A DNA stretch of 64,000 nt from Variovorax sp. J22G73 (GTDB taxonomy: Bacteria; Pseudomonadota; Gammaproteobacteria; Burkholderiales; Burkholderiaceae_C): NCBI RefSeq assembly GCF_030317035.1, contig NZ_JASZYK010000014.1, positions 100,960-164,959 on the forward strand, in the 5' to 3' direction. Below the pieces are notes generated by a model. The model ran no database searches. It worked only from the letters and a program-made list of their open reading frames with translations, and was not told the origin of the DNA. Positions 15,206 to 23,940 of the stretch are shown piece by piece. Positions within the stretch are counted from its first letter, which is position 1, and every line of letters begins with the position of its first letter. Made by a program: the position numbers and the translations under genes.

Positions 15206-17551
15206 TTGAAAGCCACTCCAACAATCAGATCAGGCTTGCTGTATCCCGCCTTGACGGTGCTCGCGGCCTCGCTGCTGGCCGCGTGCGGCGGTGGCGGCGA
15301 CGGCCCGGGCATCGCCTTCCTGCCGCCCGCCACCCAACCCGCAGGCTCCGGCACCACGGTGAGCGGCGTGCTCACGGCCAGCGCCTTCAAGCCCGGCAGC
15401 AGCACCGACCCCGTGGTCGCGGCCGGCTACTACGCAGGCGCCACGGTGTGCGTGGACAGCAACGGCAACGGCCGCTGCGACACCGGCGAGCCCGCCGCCG
15501 TCACCGATGCCAACGGCAAGTTCAGCCTGTCGCTGTCGGCCGCCTCGGCCCTCATCGCCGACATCGGCACCAACGCGAAGAACACCGCCACCAACACCAA
15601 GGTGGCCACGCGCGAAGTGCTGCGCGTGATGCTCGACCAGGTGCAGGAACAGGGCGCGACCGTGGTGGTGAGCCCGCTGTCGTCCGAAGTGGCGCGGCTG
15701 GTGGAAGCCAACCACACCAGCTACGCCGTCGAGAAGCAGAACCTGGCCACGCGCCTGGGCGTGCCCGCGGCCTCGCTGCTGGGCGACCTGAACGCCGCCA
15801 GCGGCACGGTGCAGACCGCGCTGCTGAACGAAGCCAACGCGCTGAACAACCGCTTCGCCTACGCCACCACCAAGCTCGACCGCGGCGACAAGTTCCCCGA
15901 CGCGCTGGCCAACCCCGGTGGCGACCCGCGCCTGACCGGTATGGCCGGGGTGACCACCGCCACCGCGAACGTGGCGGACAACCGCAAGCCCATCACCTTC
16001 CTGCAGTCGCAGCAGGCGGCGTTCAACGTGGAAGGCATTCCGCGCTACGACAACATCTTCATCGTGATGCTGGAGAACAAGGCCACGATGTCGATCCTGA
16101 ACTCGGCCTACGCGCCGAAGATCAACGGCTACCTGAAGGCCGGCAACCAGCTCGTGAGCTACTACGCCACCGGCAACCCGAGCGAGCCCAACTACACGGC
16201 GCTGGGCGGCGCGGACGACTGGGGCATCACCGACGACGCGCAGTGGAACTGCGACGCCACCGGCGCCAACGCGGTGCAGGACACGCCAACGCCTGACAGC
16301 TCGCAACCCGGCCTGAGCAAGTCGCCGTTCGCGGCCACCTGCACGCAGTCCGCCGCGGTCAACCACAACATCGTGGGCCGGCCCAACCTGTTCAACGCCA
16401 TCACCAAGGCCGGCCTGACCTGGCGCACGTACAGCGAGTCGATGAACCCGGGGCAAGACTTCCGCACCGACAGCGTGGCCGACACTTCCGTCAGCGCCAA
16501 GGACAACGTGTATGCGCCGGGCACGCTGGGCGGCAACGCCACCGCCGTGGGCGACGCCACGCTCACGCTGCCGCTGCCGGCCGGCCTGTACAAGACCAAG
16601 CACCACCCCGGCATGGCCTACCAGAACGTGCGCAGCGCGCCCGAATGGAAGTACAGCAACCGCACCATGGGCGGCGGCCAGTGGGACGCCGCGCTGAAGA
16701 ACAGCCTCGACTACACCATTCCGGCCGGCTACGACTACGACCAGCTCGGCAGCGACCTGGCCAGCGGCAACGTGGGCAACCTGAACTTCCTGGTGCCCGA
16801 CCAGTGCGACGACATGCACGGCATCAGCGTGAAGGGCACCAACGGCGGCGGCGCCACCGGCACCGCGAGCGATTGCAGCAGCGTTGCCAACAACGTGTCG
16901 GCCACCGCCGTCTCGCCGATCATCACGCGCGGCGACAACTACGTGGACTACACCGTCAAGCGCATCCAGGCCTCGGCGCTGTGGAAGAACCCGCAGAAGC
17001 GCGTGGCCATCGTGCTGATGTTCGACGAAGGCAATGCCACCAGCGGCTTCAACTCCTGCTGCGGCTGGAACCCGCTGAAGGGCAGCGACCCGGCGCACCC
17101 GGTGCGCCCGCTGATGCAGAACGCGGACGGCAGCTGGACCTTCGACCCCAGCATCAACAACTACCAGGTGGGCAACCGCGGCCACGGCGAGAGCATCTTC
17201 GGCATCCTGACCAACCAGGCGGACGCACCCAAGGGCGTGTCCGACAGCGATGCCTACAGCCACTTCTCGTTCGTGCGCACGCTGCAGGACATGTTCCAGC
17301 TGGCCGACCCGACCGACGACGCCACGTACATGAACCGCTCGAAGTACACCGAGGCCTTCATCGCCGCGAACATCATGAACCTGCCGGACTACGCGGGCAG
17401 CGCGGACACGCACTTCGACAGCGTGCGGCCGATCAACCATGCCTTCGTGATTCCGGCGAGCTACACGCAGAAGCAGTCGGGCGACGTGTCGACCACGGCG
17501 CAGGTCGGGGCCGATACCAACCAGGTCAATGTCTGGTCGCTGAAGCAATGA
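15206..17551 (+). CDS. Phosphoesterase-family (PF04185-like) lipoprotein
   Basis: A 781-residue lipoprotein. The TTG start at 15206 is preceded by GAAAGAAG and puts the lipobox LLAAC at C27. Residues 81-95 repeat the VCVDSNGNGRCDTGE module of the divergent phosphatase, followed by VTDANGKFSL. The phosphoesterase core starts near 284 with NIFIVMLENKATMS (E290, N291) and NPSEPNYTALGG, and has VAIVLMFDEGNATSGF near the end. The active-site context differs from the AcpA-like paralogue (DEGNA versus DENGG), so substrates may differ. It opens a five-gene run; the next start codon overlaps its stop (ATGA). Confidence 0.82.
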   Translation: MKATPTIRSGLLYPALTVLAASLLAACGGGGDGPGIAFLPPATQPAGSGTTVSGVLTASAFKPGSSTDPVVAAGYYAGATVCVDSNGNGRCDTGEPAAVTDANGKFSLSLSAASALIADIGTNAKNTATNTKVATREVLRVMLDQVQEQGATVVVSPLSSEVARLVEANHTSYAVEKQNLATRLGVPAASLLGDLNAASGTVQTALLNEANALNNRFAYATTKLDRGDKFPDALANPGGDPRLTGMAGVTTATANVADNRKPITFLQSQQAAFNVEGIPRYDNIFIVMLENKATMSILNSAYAPKINGYLKAGNQLVSYYATGNPSEPNYTALGGADDWGITDDAQWNCDATGANAVQDTPTPDSSQPGLSKSPFAATCTQSAAVNHNIVGRPNLFNAITKAGLTWRTYSESMNPGQDFRTDSVADTSVSAKDNVYAPGTLGGNATAVGDATLTLPLPAGLYKTKHHPGMAYQNVRSAPEWKYSNRTMGGGQWDAALKNSLDYTIPAGYDYDQLGSDLASGNVGNLNFLVPDQCDDMHGISVKGTNGGGATGTASDCSSVANNVSATAVSPIITRGDNYVDYTVKRIQASALWKNPQKRVAIVLMFDEGNATSGFNSCCGWNPLKGSDPAHPVRPLMQNADGSWTFDPSINNYQVGNRGHGESIFGILTNQADAPKGVSDSDAYSHFSFVRTLQDMFQLADPTDDATYMNRSKYTEAFIAANIMNLPDYAGSADTHFDSVRPINHAFVIPASYTQKQSGDVSTTAQVGADTNQVNVWSLKQ

Positions 17552-18999
17552 GGTCACACCGTTCAGGCCCGCAAGGGCCGGCGGTGGCACGCCCGGGCTG
17601 GCTGGCGCTTGCTCGGGTTCGGGCCCTGGCCTGGGGCGCGGCGGGCATCGCGGGCGCGATGCTCGCCGCGTGCGGCGGCAGCAGCGGCGGCGGCTCCGCT
17701 GCCGCGCTGCCAGGCGCGGCTGGCGCACCGGCGGCGGTGGCCTCCGCGCCACCCCCCTCATCGGCCAGCACGCTGAGCCTCGCCGCGCAAGTCGGCCAGA
17801 AGATGTTCTTCGACAAGAACCTCTCGGGCTCCGGCACCATGTCGTGCGCCAGCTGCCACGACCCGGCGCACGCGCACGCGCCGGCCAACGACCTGTCGGT
17901 ACAGCTCGGCGGCGCGCACATGGACCAGGCCGGCCTGCGCGCCGTGCCCTCGCTGCGCTACAAGGACATCACCCCGCCCTACGCCGACCTGCTGGACAAC
18001 CCGGACGGCATCAGCGTGCCGGGCCCGGGCGGCGGCTTCACCGCCGACGGCCGCGCCGACACGCTGGCTGCGCAGGCGCGCATTCCGCTGCTCGACCCGA
18101 TCGAGATGGCCAACGCCAGCAGCGCAGACGTGGTGAAGAAGCTGCAGGCCGCCGACTACGCACCGCTTGTCGCCAAGGCCTTCGGGGACAAGGTGTTCGA
18201 CGACAGCGACGCAGCCTTTGCCAGCGCGCTGAAGGCCCTGCAGGCCTACCAGCTCGAGGACAACAGCTTTCACCCGTACAGCAGCAAGTTCGACAAGTAC
18301 GCGAGCAACAAGATCGGCGGCACGCTCACGCCCGCGGAAACGCGCGGCCTGAAGGTGTTCACCAACCCGAACACCGGCAACTGCGCCTCGTGCCACTACC
18401 AGGGCGCGGGGCTGAACGGCAGCTCGGCGCTGTTCACCGACTTTTCCTACGAGGCGATCAGCGTGCCGCGCAACGCAGGCATCGCGGCCAACAACGACCT
18501 GAAGTACTTCGACATGGGTGTGTGCGGCCCGCTGCGCACCGACCATGCGCCGGCCGGGCCCAATGCCGCGAACAGCTTCTGCGGCATGTTCAAGGCGCCC
18601 ACCCTGCGCAACGTGGCGACGCGCGGCGCCTTCTTCCACAACGGCGTGATGCATTCGCTGGAGCAGGTCGTTCGCTTCTACAACACGCGCGACACGCAAC
18701 CCGAGCTCTGGTATCCCACCGTGGGCGGCACGCCGAAGGCGAAGAACGACCCGGGCTTTCCGACCTATGGCCTGGTCACCACGCAGTACACGGGCGGCAA
18801 GGTGCAGAAGTACGACGACCTGCCGGCGGCCTACGCGTCGAACATCGACACGCAGCTGCCGATGGACGGCCGCGCCGCGGGCTCGGCGCCGCCGATGTCC
18901 GAGCAGGACATCTCCGACCTGATCTGCTTCCTGAACATCCTGAGCGACGCGGACACCCAGCCCGCCACGCCGGCGAAGCCGGGGGCGTGCACCAATTGA
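17548..18999 (+). CDS. Di-heme cytochrome c peroxidase / MauG-family lipoprotein
   Basis: A 483-residue protein whose ATG at 17548 overlaps the stop of the preceding gene by four bases, implying translational coupling. A lipobox MLAAC puts the anchor at C42. Two heme-binding sites are CASCH at 101-105 and CASCH at 279-283. The conserved TLRNVATRGAFFHNG and FYNTRDT stretches are those of bacterial di-heme peroxidases and MauG. Such enzymes reduce peroxide or oxidise protein side chains (as MauG does for tryptophan tryptophylquinone). The lipid anchor facing the periplasm and coupling to a lipoprotein phosphoesterase suggest a membrane-attached redox role; the electron donor or protein substrate is unknown. 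Confidence 0.9.
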   Translation: MRSHRSGPQGPAVARPGWLALARVRALAWGAAGIAGAMLAACGGSSGGGSAAALPGAAGAPAAVASAPPPSSASTLSLAAQVGQKMFFDKNLSGSGTMSCASCHDPAHAHAPANDLSVQLGGAHMDQAGLRAVPSLRYKDITPPYADLLDNPDGISVPGPGGGFTADGRADTLAAQARIPLLDPIEMANASSADVVKKLQAADYAPLVAKAFGDKVFDDSDAAFASALKALQAYQLEDNSFHPYSSKFDKYASNKIGGTLTPAETRGLKVFTNPNTGNCASCHYQGAGLNGSSALFTDFSYEAISVPRNAGIAANNDLKYFDMGVCGPLRTDHAPAGPNAANSFCGMFKAPTLRNVATRGAFFHNGVMHSLEQVVRFYNTRDTQPELWYPTVGGTPKAKNDPGFPTYGLVTTQYTGGKVQKYDDLPAAYASNIDTQLPMDGRAAGSAPPMSEQDISDLICFLNILSDADTQPATPAKPGACTN

Positions 19000-19018
19000 T
19001 TTCTTCCCTTTCTCTTTC

Positions 19019-19693
19019 ATGAACAAGAAAAACATCTACGCGGCCACGGGTGCGCTTAGCTTTGCCGCGCTGGCCCTGCTCTCCGGCTGCGGCCCGCAGC
19101 AACCCGAAGCCAACCTGCAGGACATGACGGCCGCGATGAACGCCTACCTCGCGAAGAAGGGCGACCTCTGCCTGGGCAAGACCCAGTGGCCCATCGACGT
19201 GCCGCAGCGCGAAGTCGGCACGCGCGCGCGCAACGCAGTGCAGATGCCGGTGCTGGAGCACGTGGGGCTGGTGAGCGCGTCCGAAGCGAAGGTCGAGGAC
19301 GTTAAGGAAGGCGAGCAGCCCACCGAGATCACCGTCACGCGCTATGTGCTGACCGAGGAAGGAAAAAAGTACCTTCACACGCGCGGCACACCCGGCACAC
19401 CCGGCACTACCGACACGCAAGCCGACTTCTGCGCCGCGCACCTCACGCTCGACAAGGTCGTGGGCTGGGAAGCGCGCAAGGAAACCGGCGACGCCGACAA
19501 GGCGAAGAACGCGGCGGCCGATGCCGTCTCTGTCACCTACACCTACAAGGTCGAGGCCGCGCCGTGGACCGGCGACGCCGACGTGCAGAAGGCCTTCCCC
19601 ATGGTCGACCGCGTGGTGCGCGGCGCCGGCACGATGCAGCTGAAGCAGAACTTCAGGCACACCGACAGCGGCTGGGTGCCCGAAGGTGTCTGA
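19019..19693 (+). CDS. Hypothetical lipoprotein
   Basis: A 224-residue protein with a clear type II signal peptide: lipobox LLSGC gives the anchor cysteine at about residue 23. The rest is soluble and not recognised: an N-terminal helical part (LQDMTAAMNAYLAKKGDLCLG), then alternating strands including EITVTRYVLTEEGKKYL and AVSVTYTYKVEAAPWTG. Two further cysteines (in GDLCLG and DFCAAH) could form a disulfide. It starts 19 bases after the di-heme peroxidase gene and its 3' end overlaps the oxygenase gene by 8 bases, so it belongs to the same operon. It is a candidate substrate or partner of the redox enzymes; that is inference. Confidence 0.75.
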   Translation: MNKKNIYAATGALSFAALALLSGCGPQQPEANLQDMTAAMNAYLAKKGDLCLGKTQWPIDVPQREVGTRARNAVQMPVLEHVGLVSASEAKVEDVKEGEQPTEITVTRYVLTEEGKKYLHTRGTPGTPGTTDTQADFCAAHLTLDKVVGWEARKETGDADKAKNAAADAVSVTYTYKVEAAPWTGDADVQKAFPMVDRVVRGAGTMQLKQNFRHTDSGWVPEGV

Positions 19694-20588
19694 GCCGGCG
19701 GACGCGGTGCTGCGCTTCGCGCCCGCGCTGAGCGAGTGGGTGCTGCACAACCTGCGCCAGGGGTGCGCGCCCGCGCAGGTCATGGAGGCCATGCGCGCGC
19801 AGCGCATGCCTGCAGAGGCGGCCCGGTCCATCGTCGATGCCTTCGTGTTCGCGCTGCGCACCGGCAGCCCCGTGCCCGTCGACTCGGTGACGGTGGCGCC
19901 GCCCTACCAGTACGAGCCGTCGCGCTTGCCGCAGGGCACGTCGATTCGCGCGGCGGACCGCCTCGTGCGCGTGGCGGCCCGCGCCGCGCAGCCGGCGATG
20001 GCCGTGCTGAACGACGTGCTCGACGCACAGGAGTGCGAGGAACTGATCGCGCTGGCGCGCCCGCGGCTCACGCCGTCGACCACGGTCGATCCGCTGACCG
20101 GGCAAGACCGCGCGGGCGGCCATCGCAGCAGCCTGGGCATGTTCTTCAGGCTGCGCGAAAACCCGCTGGTCGCGCGCATCGACGAGCGCGTCTCCGCGCT
20201 CATGAACCTGCCGGTGGAGAACGGCGAGGGGCTGCAGGTGCTGCACTACCCGGCGGGCGCGCAGAGCCTGCCGCACTTCGACTTTCTGGTGTCGTCCAAC
20301 GCCGCCAACCAGGCGTCGCTGCAACGCAGCGGCCAGCGCGTGAGCACGCTAGTGAGCTACCTCAACGACGTGGAAGAAGGCGGGGAAACGGTGTTTCCGG
20401 AAACCGGCTGGTCGGTGTCGCCGCAGCGTGGCAGCGCCGTGTACTTCGAGTACTGCAACAGCCTGGGCCAGATCGACCCGGCCTCGCTGCATGCGGGCGC
20501 CGCGGTGGTGCGAGGCGAGAAATGGGTCGCGACCAAGTGGATGCGGCAGCGCCTCTTCGTGCCTGCGCCGGCACCGCTGGGCCGCTGA
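19686..20588 (+). CDS. Prolyl-4-hydroxylase-type 2OG-Fe(II) oxygenase
   Basis: A 300-residue oxygenase; the GTG at 19686 overlaps the lipoprotein gene's end by 8 bases. The C-terminal P4Hc domain (about 110-292) has the iron ligands H197 and D199 in LPHFDFL and H269 in LHAGAAVVRGEKWVATKW, where the lysine eight or so residues on is the usual 2-oxoglutarate anchor. VLNDVLDAQECEELIALARPRL and YLNDVEEGGETVFPE are typical of bacterial prolyl-4-hydroxylase homologues. The N-terminal 100 residues are variable and may recognise the substrate. No signal peptide is present, so it acts in the cytoplasm, possibly on one of the neighbouring proteins before export. Confidence 0.9.
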   Translation: MSEPADAVLRFAPALSEWVLHNLRQGCAPAQVMEAMRAQRMPAEAARSIVDAFVFALRTGSPVPVDSVTVAPPYQYEPSRLPQGTSIRAADRLVRVAARAAQPAMAVLNDVLDAQECEELIALARPRLTPSTTVDPLTGQDRAGGHRSSLGMFFRLRENPLVARIDERVSALMNLPVENGEGLQVLHYPAGAQSLPHFDFLVSSNAANQASLQRSGQRVSTLVSYLNDVEEGGETVFPETGWSVSPQRGSAVYFEYCNSLGQIDPASLHAGAAVVRGEKWVATKWMRQRLFVPAPAPLGR

Positions 20589-20654
20589 CACGCGATTGAC
20601 ACACCGCTGACACACGCCCGGCCGATCCTCGCGGCTGCGCTGCGGCCCTGCCCC

Positions 20655-22100
20655 TTGCTCCGCGCCCTGCTCCTCCAGTTCCACGTGCCTGCGACGTTCT
20701 TTTCTTCCACCCGCCTGGGCCACCCGGTGCGCCTGGCTGCAGCTGCCGTGCTCTGCGCCCTGCTGGCCGCATGCGGCCCCGCGCCCGGTGCCGCGTCGCT
20801 GACCGCCGCTACACCGGCACCCGCGCCGCAGGCCGCGCCCACGCCGGCCACTCCCGGTACAAGCGAAACAGGCGCGACGGGCGCAGCAGGCGCAACAAGC
20901 CCCACCGGCGCCACGCCCGCCTATGTGGGCGCCACCTACGCACCCGTTCCCGGCCGCCCGCAGCCCAGCGCCGCGCAGCTCACCGACATCGGCCGGCGCA
21001 TCTTCTTCGACGGCAGCCTGTCGGCGTCTGGCAAGGCGTCTTGCGCGAGCTGCCACGATCCGCAGCACGCCTGGGGGCCGCCGAACGCGCTGTCGGTGCA
21101 GCTCGGCGGCGTGGACGGCAAGCGCGAGGGCCCGCGCGCCGCGCCGTCGTTGCGCTACCTGGAAACGCTCACCGCCTTCACCGAGCACCACCACGACAAC
21201 GACGGCGACGACAGCGTGGACGCCGGCCCCACCGGCGGCCACATGTGGGACGGCCGCGCCGGCTCGGCGCACGAGCAGGCCGGCATGCCGCTGCTGTCGC
21301 CCGACGAGATGGGCAACGCATCGGTGCAGGAGGTGGCGGCCAAGCTCGAACGCGCGAGCTATGCCGGCGCGCTCCGCAAGGCCTTCGGCGACGACGTGTT
21401 CAAGGACCCGAACGCCGCCTTCAAGGCCGCGGGGCTGGCGCTGGAGGTGTTCCAGCAGTCGCCGAGCGACTTCTACCCGTTCACCAGCAAGTTCGACGCG
21501 GTGCTGCGCGGCCAGGTCAAGCTCAGCGCGGCCGAGGCGCGCGGGCAGCAACTGTTCAACGACGCGGCCAAGGGCAACTGCGCTTCGTGCCACATCAGCG
21601 AACGCACGCAGGACGGCGCGTTTCCCTTCTTTACCGACTACGGGCTCATTGCGCTCGGCGTGCCGCGCAACCGCAAGCTGAAGGCCAACGCGGACCCCGC
21701 CTTTCATGACATGGGCCTGTGCGGCCCGTACCGCACCGACATGAAGGACCACCCCGAGTACTGCGGCCTGTTCCGCACGCCCACGCTGCGCAACGTGGCG
21801 GTGCGCCAGAGCTTCTTTCACAACGGGGTCTTCCACTCGCTGGAGGAAGCCATTCGCTTCTATGCCCAGCGCGACACCGCCCCCGAACGCTGGTATGGGC
21901 GCACGCGCAACGGCATCGTGCAGAAGTACGACGACCTGCCCGCGCAGTACCACGCCAACGTCAACACCGAAGCCCCCTTCGGCCAGAAGCGCGGCGACAA
22001 GCCGGCGTTGACCGAGGCGGAGATACGCGACGTGGCGGCTTTCTTGCGCACGCTGACGGACGCCGACCAGAAGAACGCGCCGGTCACCGCGGCGCGATAG
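20655..22100 (+). CDS. Di-heme cytochrome c peroxidase / MauG-family lipoprotein
   Basis: The second di-heme protein of the run, up to 481 residues. The TTG at 20655 is tentative; a GTG slightly downstream would still keep the lipobox LLAAC. Heme motifs are C130-A-S-C133-H134 and C309-A-S-C312-H313, counted from 20655. TLRNVAVRQSFFHNG and FYAQRDTAPERWYG align with the first paralogue. A Gly/Thr/Ala-rich linker of about 40 residues (GTSETGATGAAGATSPTGAT) separates anchor and catalytic domain. An extra acidic, His-rich loop (FTEHHHDNDGDDS) sits between the heme sites and is absent from the first paralogue; it could bind metal. It lies 66 bp after the oxygenase gene. Confidence 0.9.
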   Translation: MLRALLLQFHVPATFFSSTRLGHPVRLAAAAVLCALLAACGPAPGAASLTAATPAPAPQAAPTPATPGTSETGATGAAGATSPTGATPAYVGATYAPVPGRPQPSAAQLTDIGRRIFFDGSLSASGKASCASCHDPQHAWGPPNALSVQLGGVDGKREGPRAAPSLRYLETLTAFTEHHHDNDGDDSVDAGPTGGHMWDGRAGSAHEQAGMPLLSPDEMGNASVQEVAAKLERASYAGALRKAFGDDVFKDPNAAFKAAGLALEVFQQSPSDFYPFTSKFDAVLRGQVKLSAAEARGQQLFNDAAKGNCASCHISERTQDGAFPFFTDYGLIALGVPRNRKLKANADPAFHDMGLCGPYRTDMKDHPEYCGLFRTPTLRNVAVRQSFFHNGVFHSLEEAIRFYAQRDTAPERWYGRTRNGIVQKYDDLPAQYHANVNTEAPFGQKRGDKPALTEAEIRDVAAFLRTLTDADQKNAPVTAAR

Positions 22101-22103
22101 GGC

Positions 22104-22595
22104 CTATCGGGCGTCAGCTTCGGTATCGGCGTCGGTCCCTGCCGCGCCCCCGGCGCCCATGCGCTCGACATTCGCATCGAGCCGCACCAGCAGCGCCGTC
22201 AACTGCGCGATCTCTTCCTGCGAGAAGCCGGCCAGCGCGCGTTGCGCGTGCGCATCCATCAGCGCCTTCGCCTTGGGCAGCCGCCTGGCGGCCAGCGGCG
22301 TGAGCGAGATGAGGCGGCTGCGGCCGTCCTGCGGGTCGGGCACGCGCTCGACCAGGCCGTCGCGCTCCATGCGGGCCAGCAGCTGCGCCATGCTGGGCTG
22401 CTCGACCTGCGCGATGCGCGCGAGCTCGGCCTGCGAGAGCGCCTTGCGCAGCTTGAGCGACACCAGCACCGGCAACTGGCCCACCGCCAGGCCCAGCTCG
22501 CGCAGGCCGCCGTCTGCAATGCGCATGAAGCCGCGCGTGACGCGGCCGATGAGCTTCAGGGGGTTGGGTTCGTGGATGTCGGTCATGCGGGGCAT
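22104..22595 (-). CDS. MarR-family transcriptional regulator
   Basis: A 163-residue MarR regulator. The winged HTH runs from about 50 to 120: LRKALSQAELARIAQVEQPSMAQLLARMERDGLV is the helix-turn-helix and PDPQDGRSRLISLT the wing with the characteristic D-x-R-S motif. ATG 22595 is taken; an in-frame ATG at 22586 is nearly as good. It is divergent from a TetX-like monooxygenase with a 12-bp inverted repeat between them, the classic arrangement for a MarR repressor of a detoxifying enzyme. It converges with the second di-heme peroxidase gene. Confidence 0.92.
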   Translation of the reverse strand: MPRMTDIHEPNPLKLIGRVTRGFMRIADGGLRELGLAVGQLPVLVSLKLRKALSQAELARIAQVEQPSMAQLLARMERDGLVERVPDPQDGRSRLISLTPLAARRLPKAKALMDAHAQRALAGFSQEEIAQLTALLVRLDANVERMGAGGAAGTDADTEADAR

Positions 22596-22604
22596 TCTAA
22601 CTTC

Positions 22605-22638
22605 ATAGCCTCCTATGCTAATATGAATAGGAGCCTAT
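22605..22638. promoter_or_regulatory. MarR operator candidate, 12-bp near-perfect inverted repeat
   Basis: ATAGCCTCCTAT (22605-22616) and ATAGGAGCCTAT (22627-22638) are inverted copies matching at 11 of 12 positions with a 10-base spacer. The element is AT-rich against a GC-rich background and lies in the 76-bp gap between the MarR and monooxygenase genes, where it would cover both promoters. Confidence 0.7.
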
Positions 22639-22671
22639 CTTTCAACGCGCATTCCCTTCGGAGATCGACCG

Positions 22672-23850
22672 ATGACCCACCCTCCCCGCATCGCCATCGT
22701 CGGCGCCGGCCCCGGCGGCCTCACGCTGGCGCGCATTCTTCACCTGTCGGGCATTGCTGCCACGGTCTTCGAGCGCGAAGAAGGCCCGCTCGTGCGGCCC
22801 CAGGGCGGCACGCTCGACCTGCACGAAGAGTCGGGCCTGCTGGCCGTGCGGCGCGCCGGGCTCGACGCCGAGTTCCAGCGCATCGCGCGCTACGACGACC
22901 AGGGCTCGCGGCTGCTCGACAAGACCGGTCGCGTGCTGTTCGAAGAGCCCGACGCCTCGGCCGGCAACCGCCCCGAAGTCGATCGCACCGCGCTGCGCGA
23001 CATGCTGCTGGCGTCGCTGCCGCCCGGTCGCGTGCAGTGGGGCCGTTCGTTGCGCGACGTGCGGCTGCAAGGTGGCGGCAGTGGCGGCGGCTGGAACCTG
23101 TTGTTCCCCGACGCCGAAGCCGGCCCCTTCGACCTGGTGGTCGGCGCGGACGGCGCCTGGTCGCGCGTGCGGCCGATGCTGTCGCCGTACAAGCCGCAGT
23201 ACAGCGGGCTGACCTTCGTCGAGTTCGGCATCGACGATGTCGACCGCCGCCACCCGGCGCTCTCGCAGCTGGTGGGCCGCGGCAAGCTCGACGTGCAGGG
23301 CGACGGCAAGATGCTCATCGCGCAACGCAACGGCCACGCGCACATCCGCGGCTACGCGATCTTCCGGGTGCCGCCGGACTGGGCCGCGAAGCGCTTCGAC
23401 TTCACCTCGCCCGCCGCCGTGCGCAGCGCGCTGCTCGCGGAGTTCGCGGGGTACGCGGACGCCATCACCGACCTTTTTCGCGCCAGCAACGACCACTTCG
23501 TGCCGCGGCCCATCCACGCGCTGCCGGTGGGCCATTGCTGGACGTCGCGGCGCGGGCTGACGCTGCTGGGCGACGCGGCGCACCTGATGTCGCCCTTCGG
23601 CGGCGAAGGCGTGAACGCGGCGATGCGCGACGCGGCCGAGCTGGCGGCGCTGCTTGCCGCGCAGGACGACTGGGCGGCGGCCGTCGCCACTTACGAAATG
23701 CACATGTTCGAACGCGTGGCCGAAGCCGCCGAAGGTTCGGCCGAGGGCGCGGCGGTGCAGATGTCGCATGTGGGCGAGGCACTGGCGCTGGCGCACCTGC
23801 AGGCACATCGGGCGGATCAAACACAGAGGCGTCAGGCAACGACCGCCTGA
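22672..23850 (+). CDS. FAD-dependent monooxygenase, TetX-like
   Basis: A 392-residue class A flavoprotein hydroxylase. The N-terminal FAD motif is VGAGPGGLTLARIL (10-23), RPQGGTLDLHEESG is typical of the TetX subgroup, and the second FAD motif is GDAAHLMSPFGGEGVNAAM starting at G300-D301. Relatives inactivate tetracyclines or hydroxylate aromatic compounds with NADPH and oxygen. Resemblance to TetX is at subgroup level; activity on tetracyclines is not shown by the sequence. Regulation by the divergent MarR gene is likely. A GGAG just ahead of the ATG serves as ribosome site. Confidence 0.9.
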   Translation: MTHPPRIAIVGAGPGGLTLARILHLSGIAATVFEREEGPLVRPQGGTLDLHEESGLLAVRRAGLDAEFQRIARYDDQGSRLLDKTGRVLFEEPDASAGNRPEVDRTALRDMLLASLPPGRVQWGRSLRDVRLQGGGSGGGWNLLFPDAEAGPFDLVVGADGAWSRVRPMLSPYKPQYSGLTFVEFGIDDVDRRHPALSQLVGRGKLDVQGDGKMLIAQRNGHAHIRGYAIFRVPPDWAAKRFDFTSPAAVRSALLAEFAGYADAITDLFRASNDHFVPRPIHALPVGHCWTSRRGLTLLGDAAHLMSPFGGEGVNAAMRDAAELAALLAAQDDWAAAVATYEMHMFERVAEAAEGSAEGAAVQMSHVGEALALAHLQAHRADQTQRRQATTA

Positions 23851-23895
23851 AGCTTCCGCCACCTCGCGGGGCGTCCTTGCTGTATCGATTTGACT

Positions 23896-23919
23896 TTATT
23901 TTAGATATATCTAAAATAA
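23896..23919. promoter_or_regulatory. 24-bp perfect palindrome, PadR/YqjI-type operator
   Basis: A perfect palindrome centred at 23907/23908 with core TTTTAGATATATCTAAAA, flanked by a looser inverted repeat TGTATCG (23881-23887) and CGATACA (23923-23929). It lies about 30 bp before the PadR start. Its AT-rich dyad and position suggest autoregulation of the whole three-gene operon. Confidence 0.7.
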
Positions 23920-23940
23920 TTCCGATACACATCACAAAGG

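Noticed and set aside
16645..17547. Upstream extension of the first di-heme peroxidase gene in the same frame
   Set aside because: The added part lies over the phosphoesterase gene and is Arg/Gly-rich shadow; the ATG at 17548 gives a proper lipoprotein signal.
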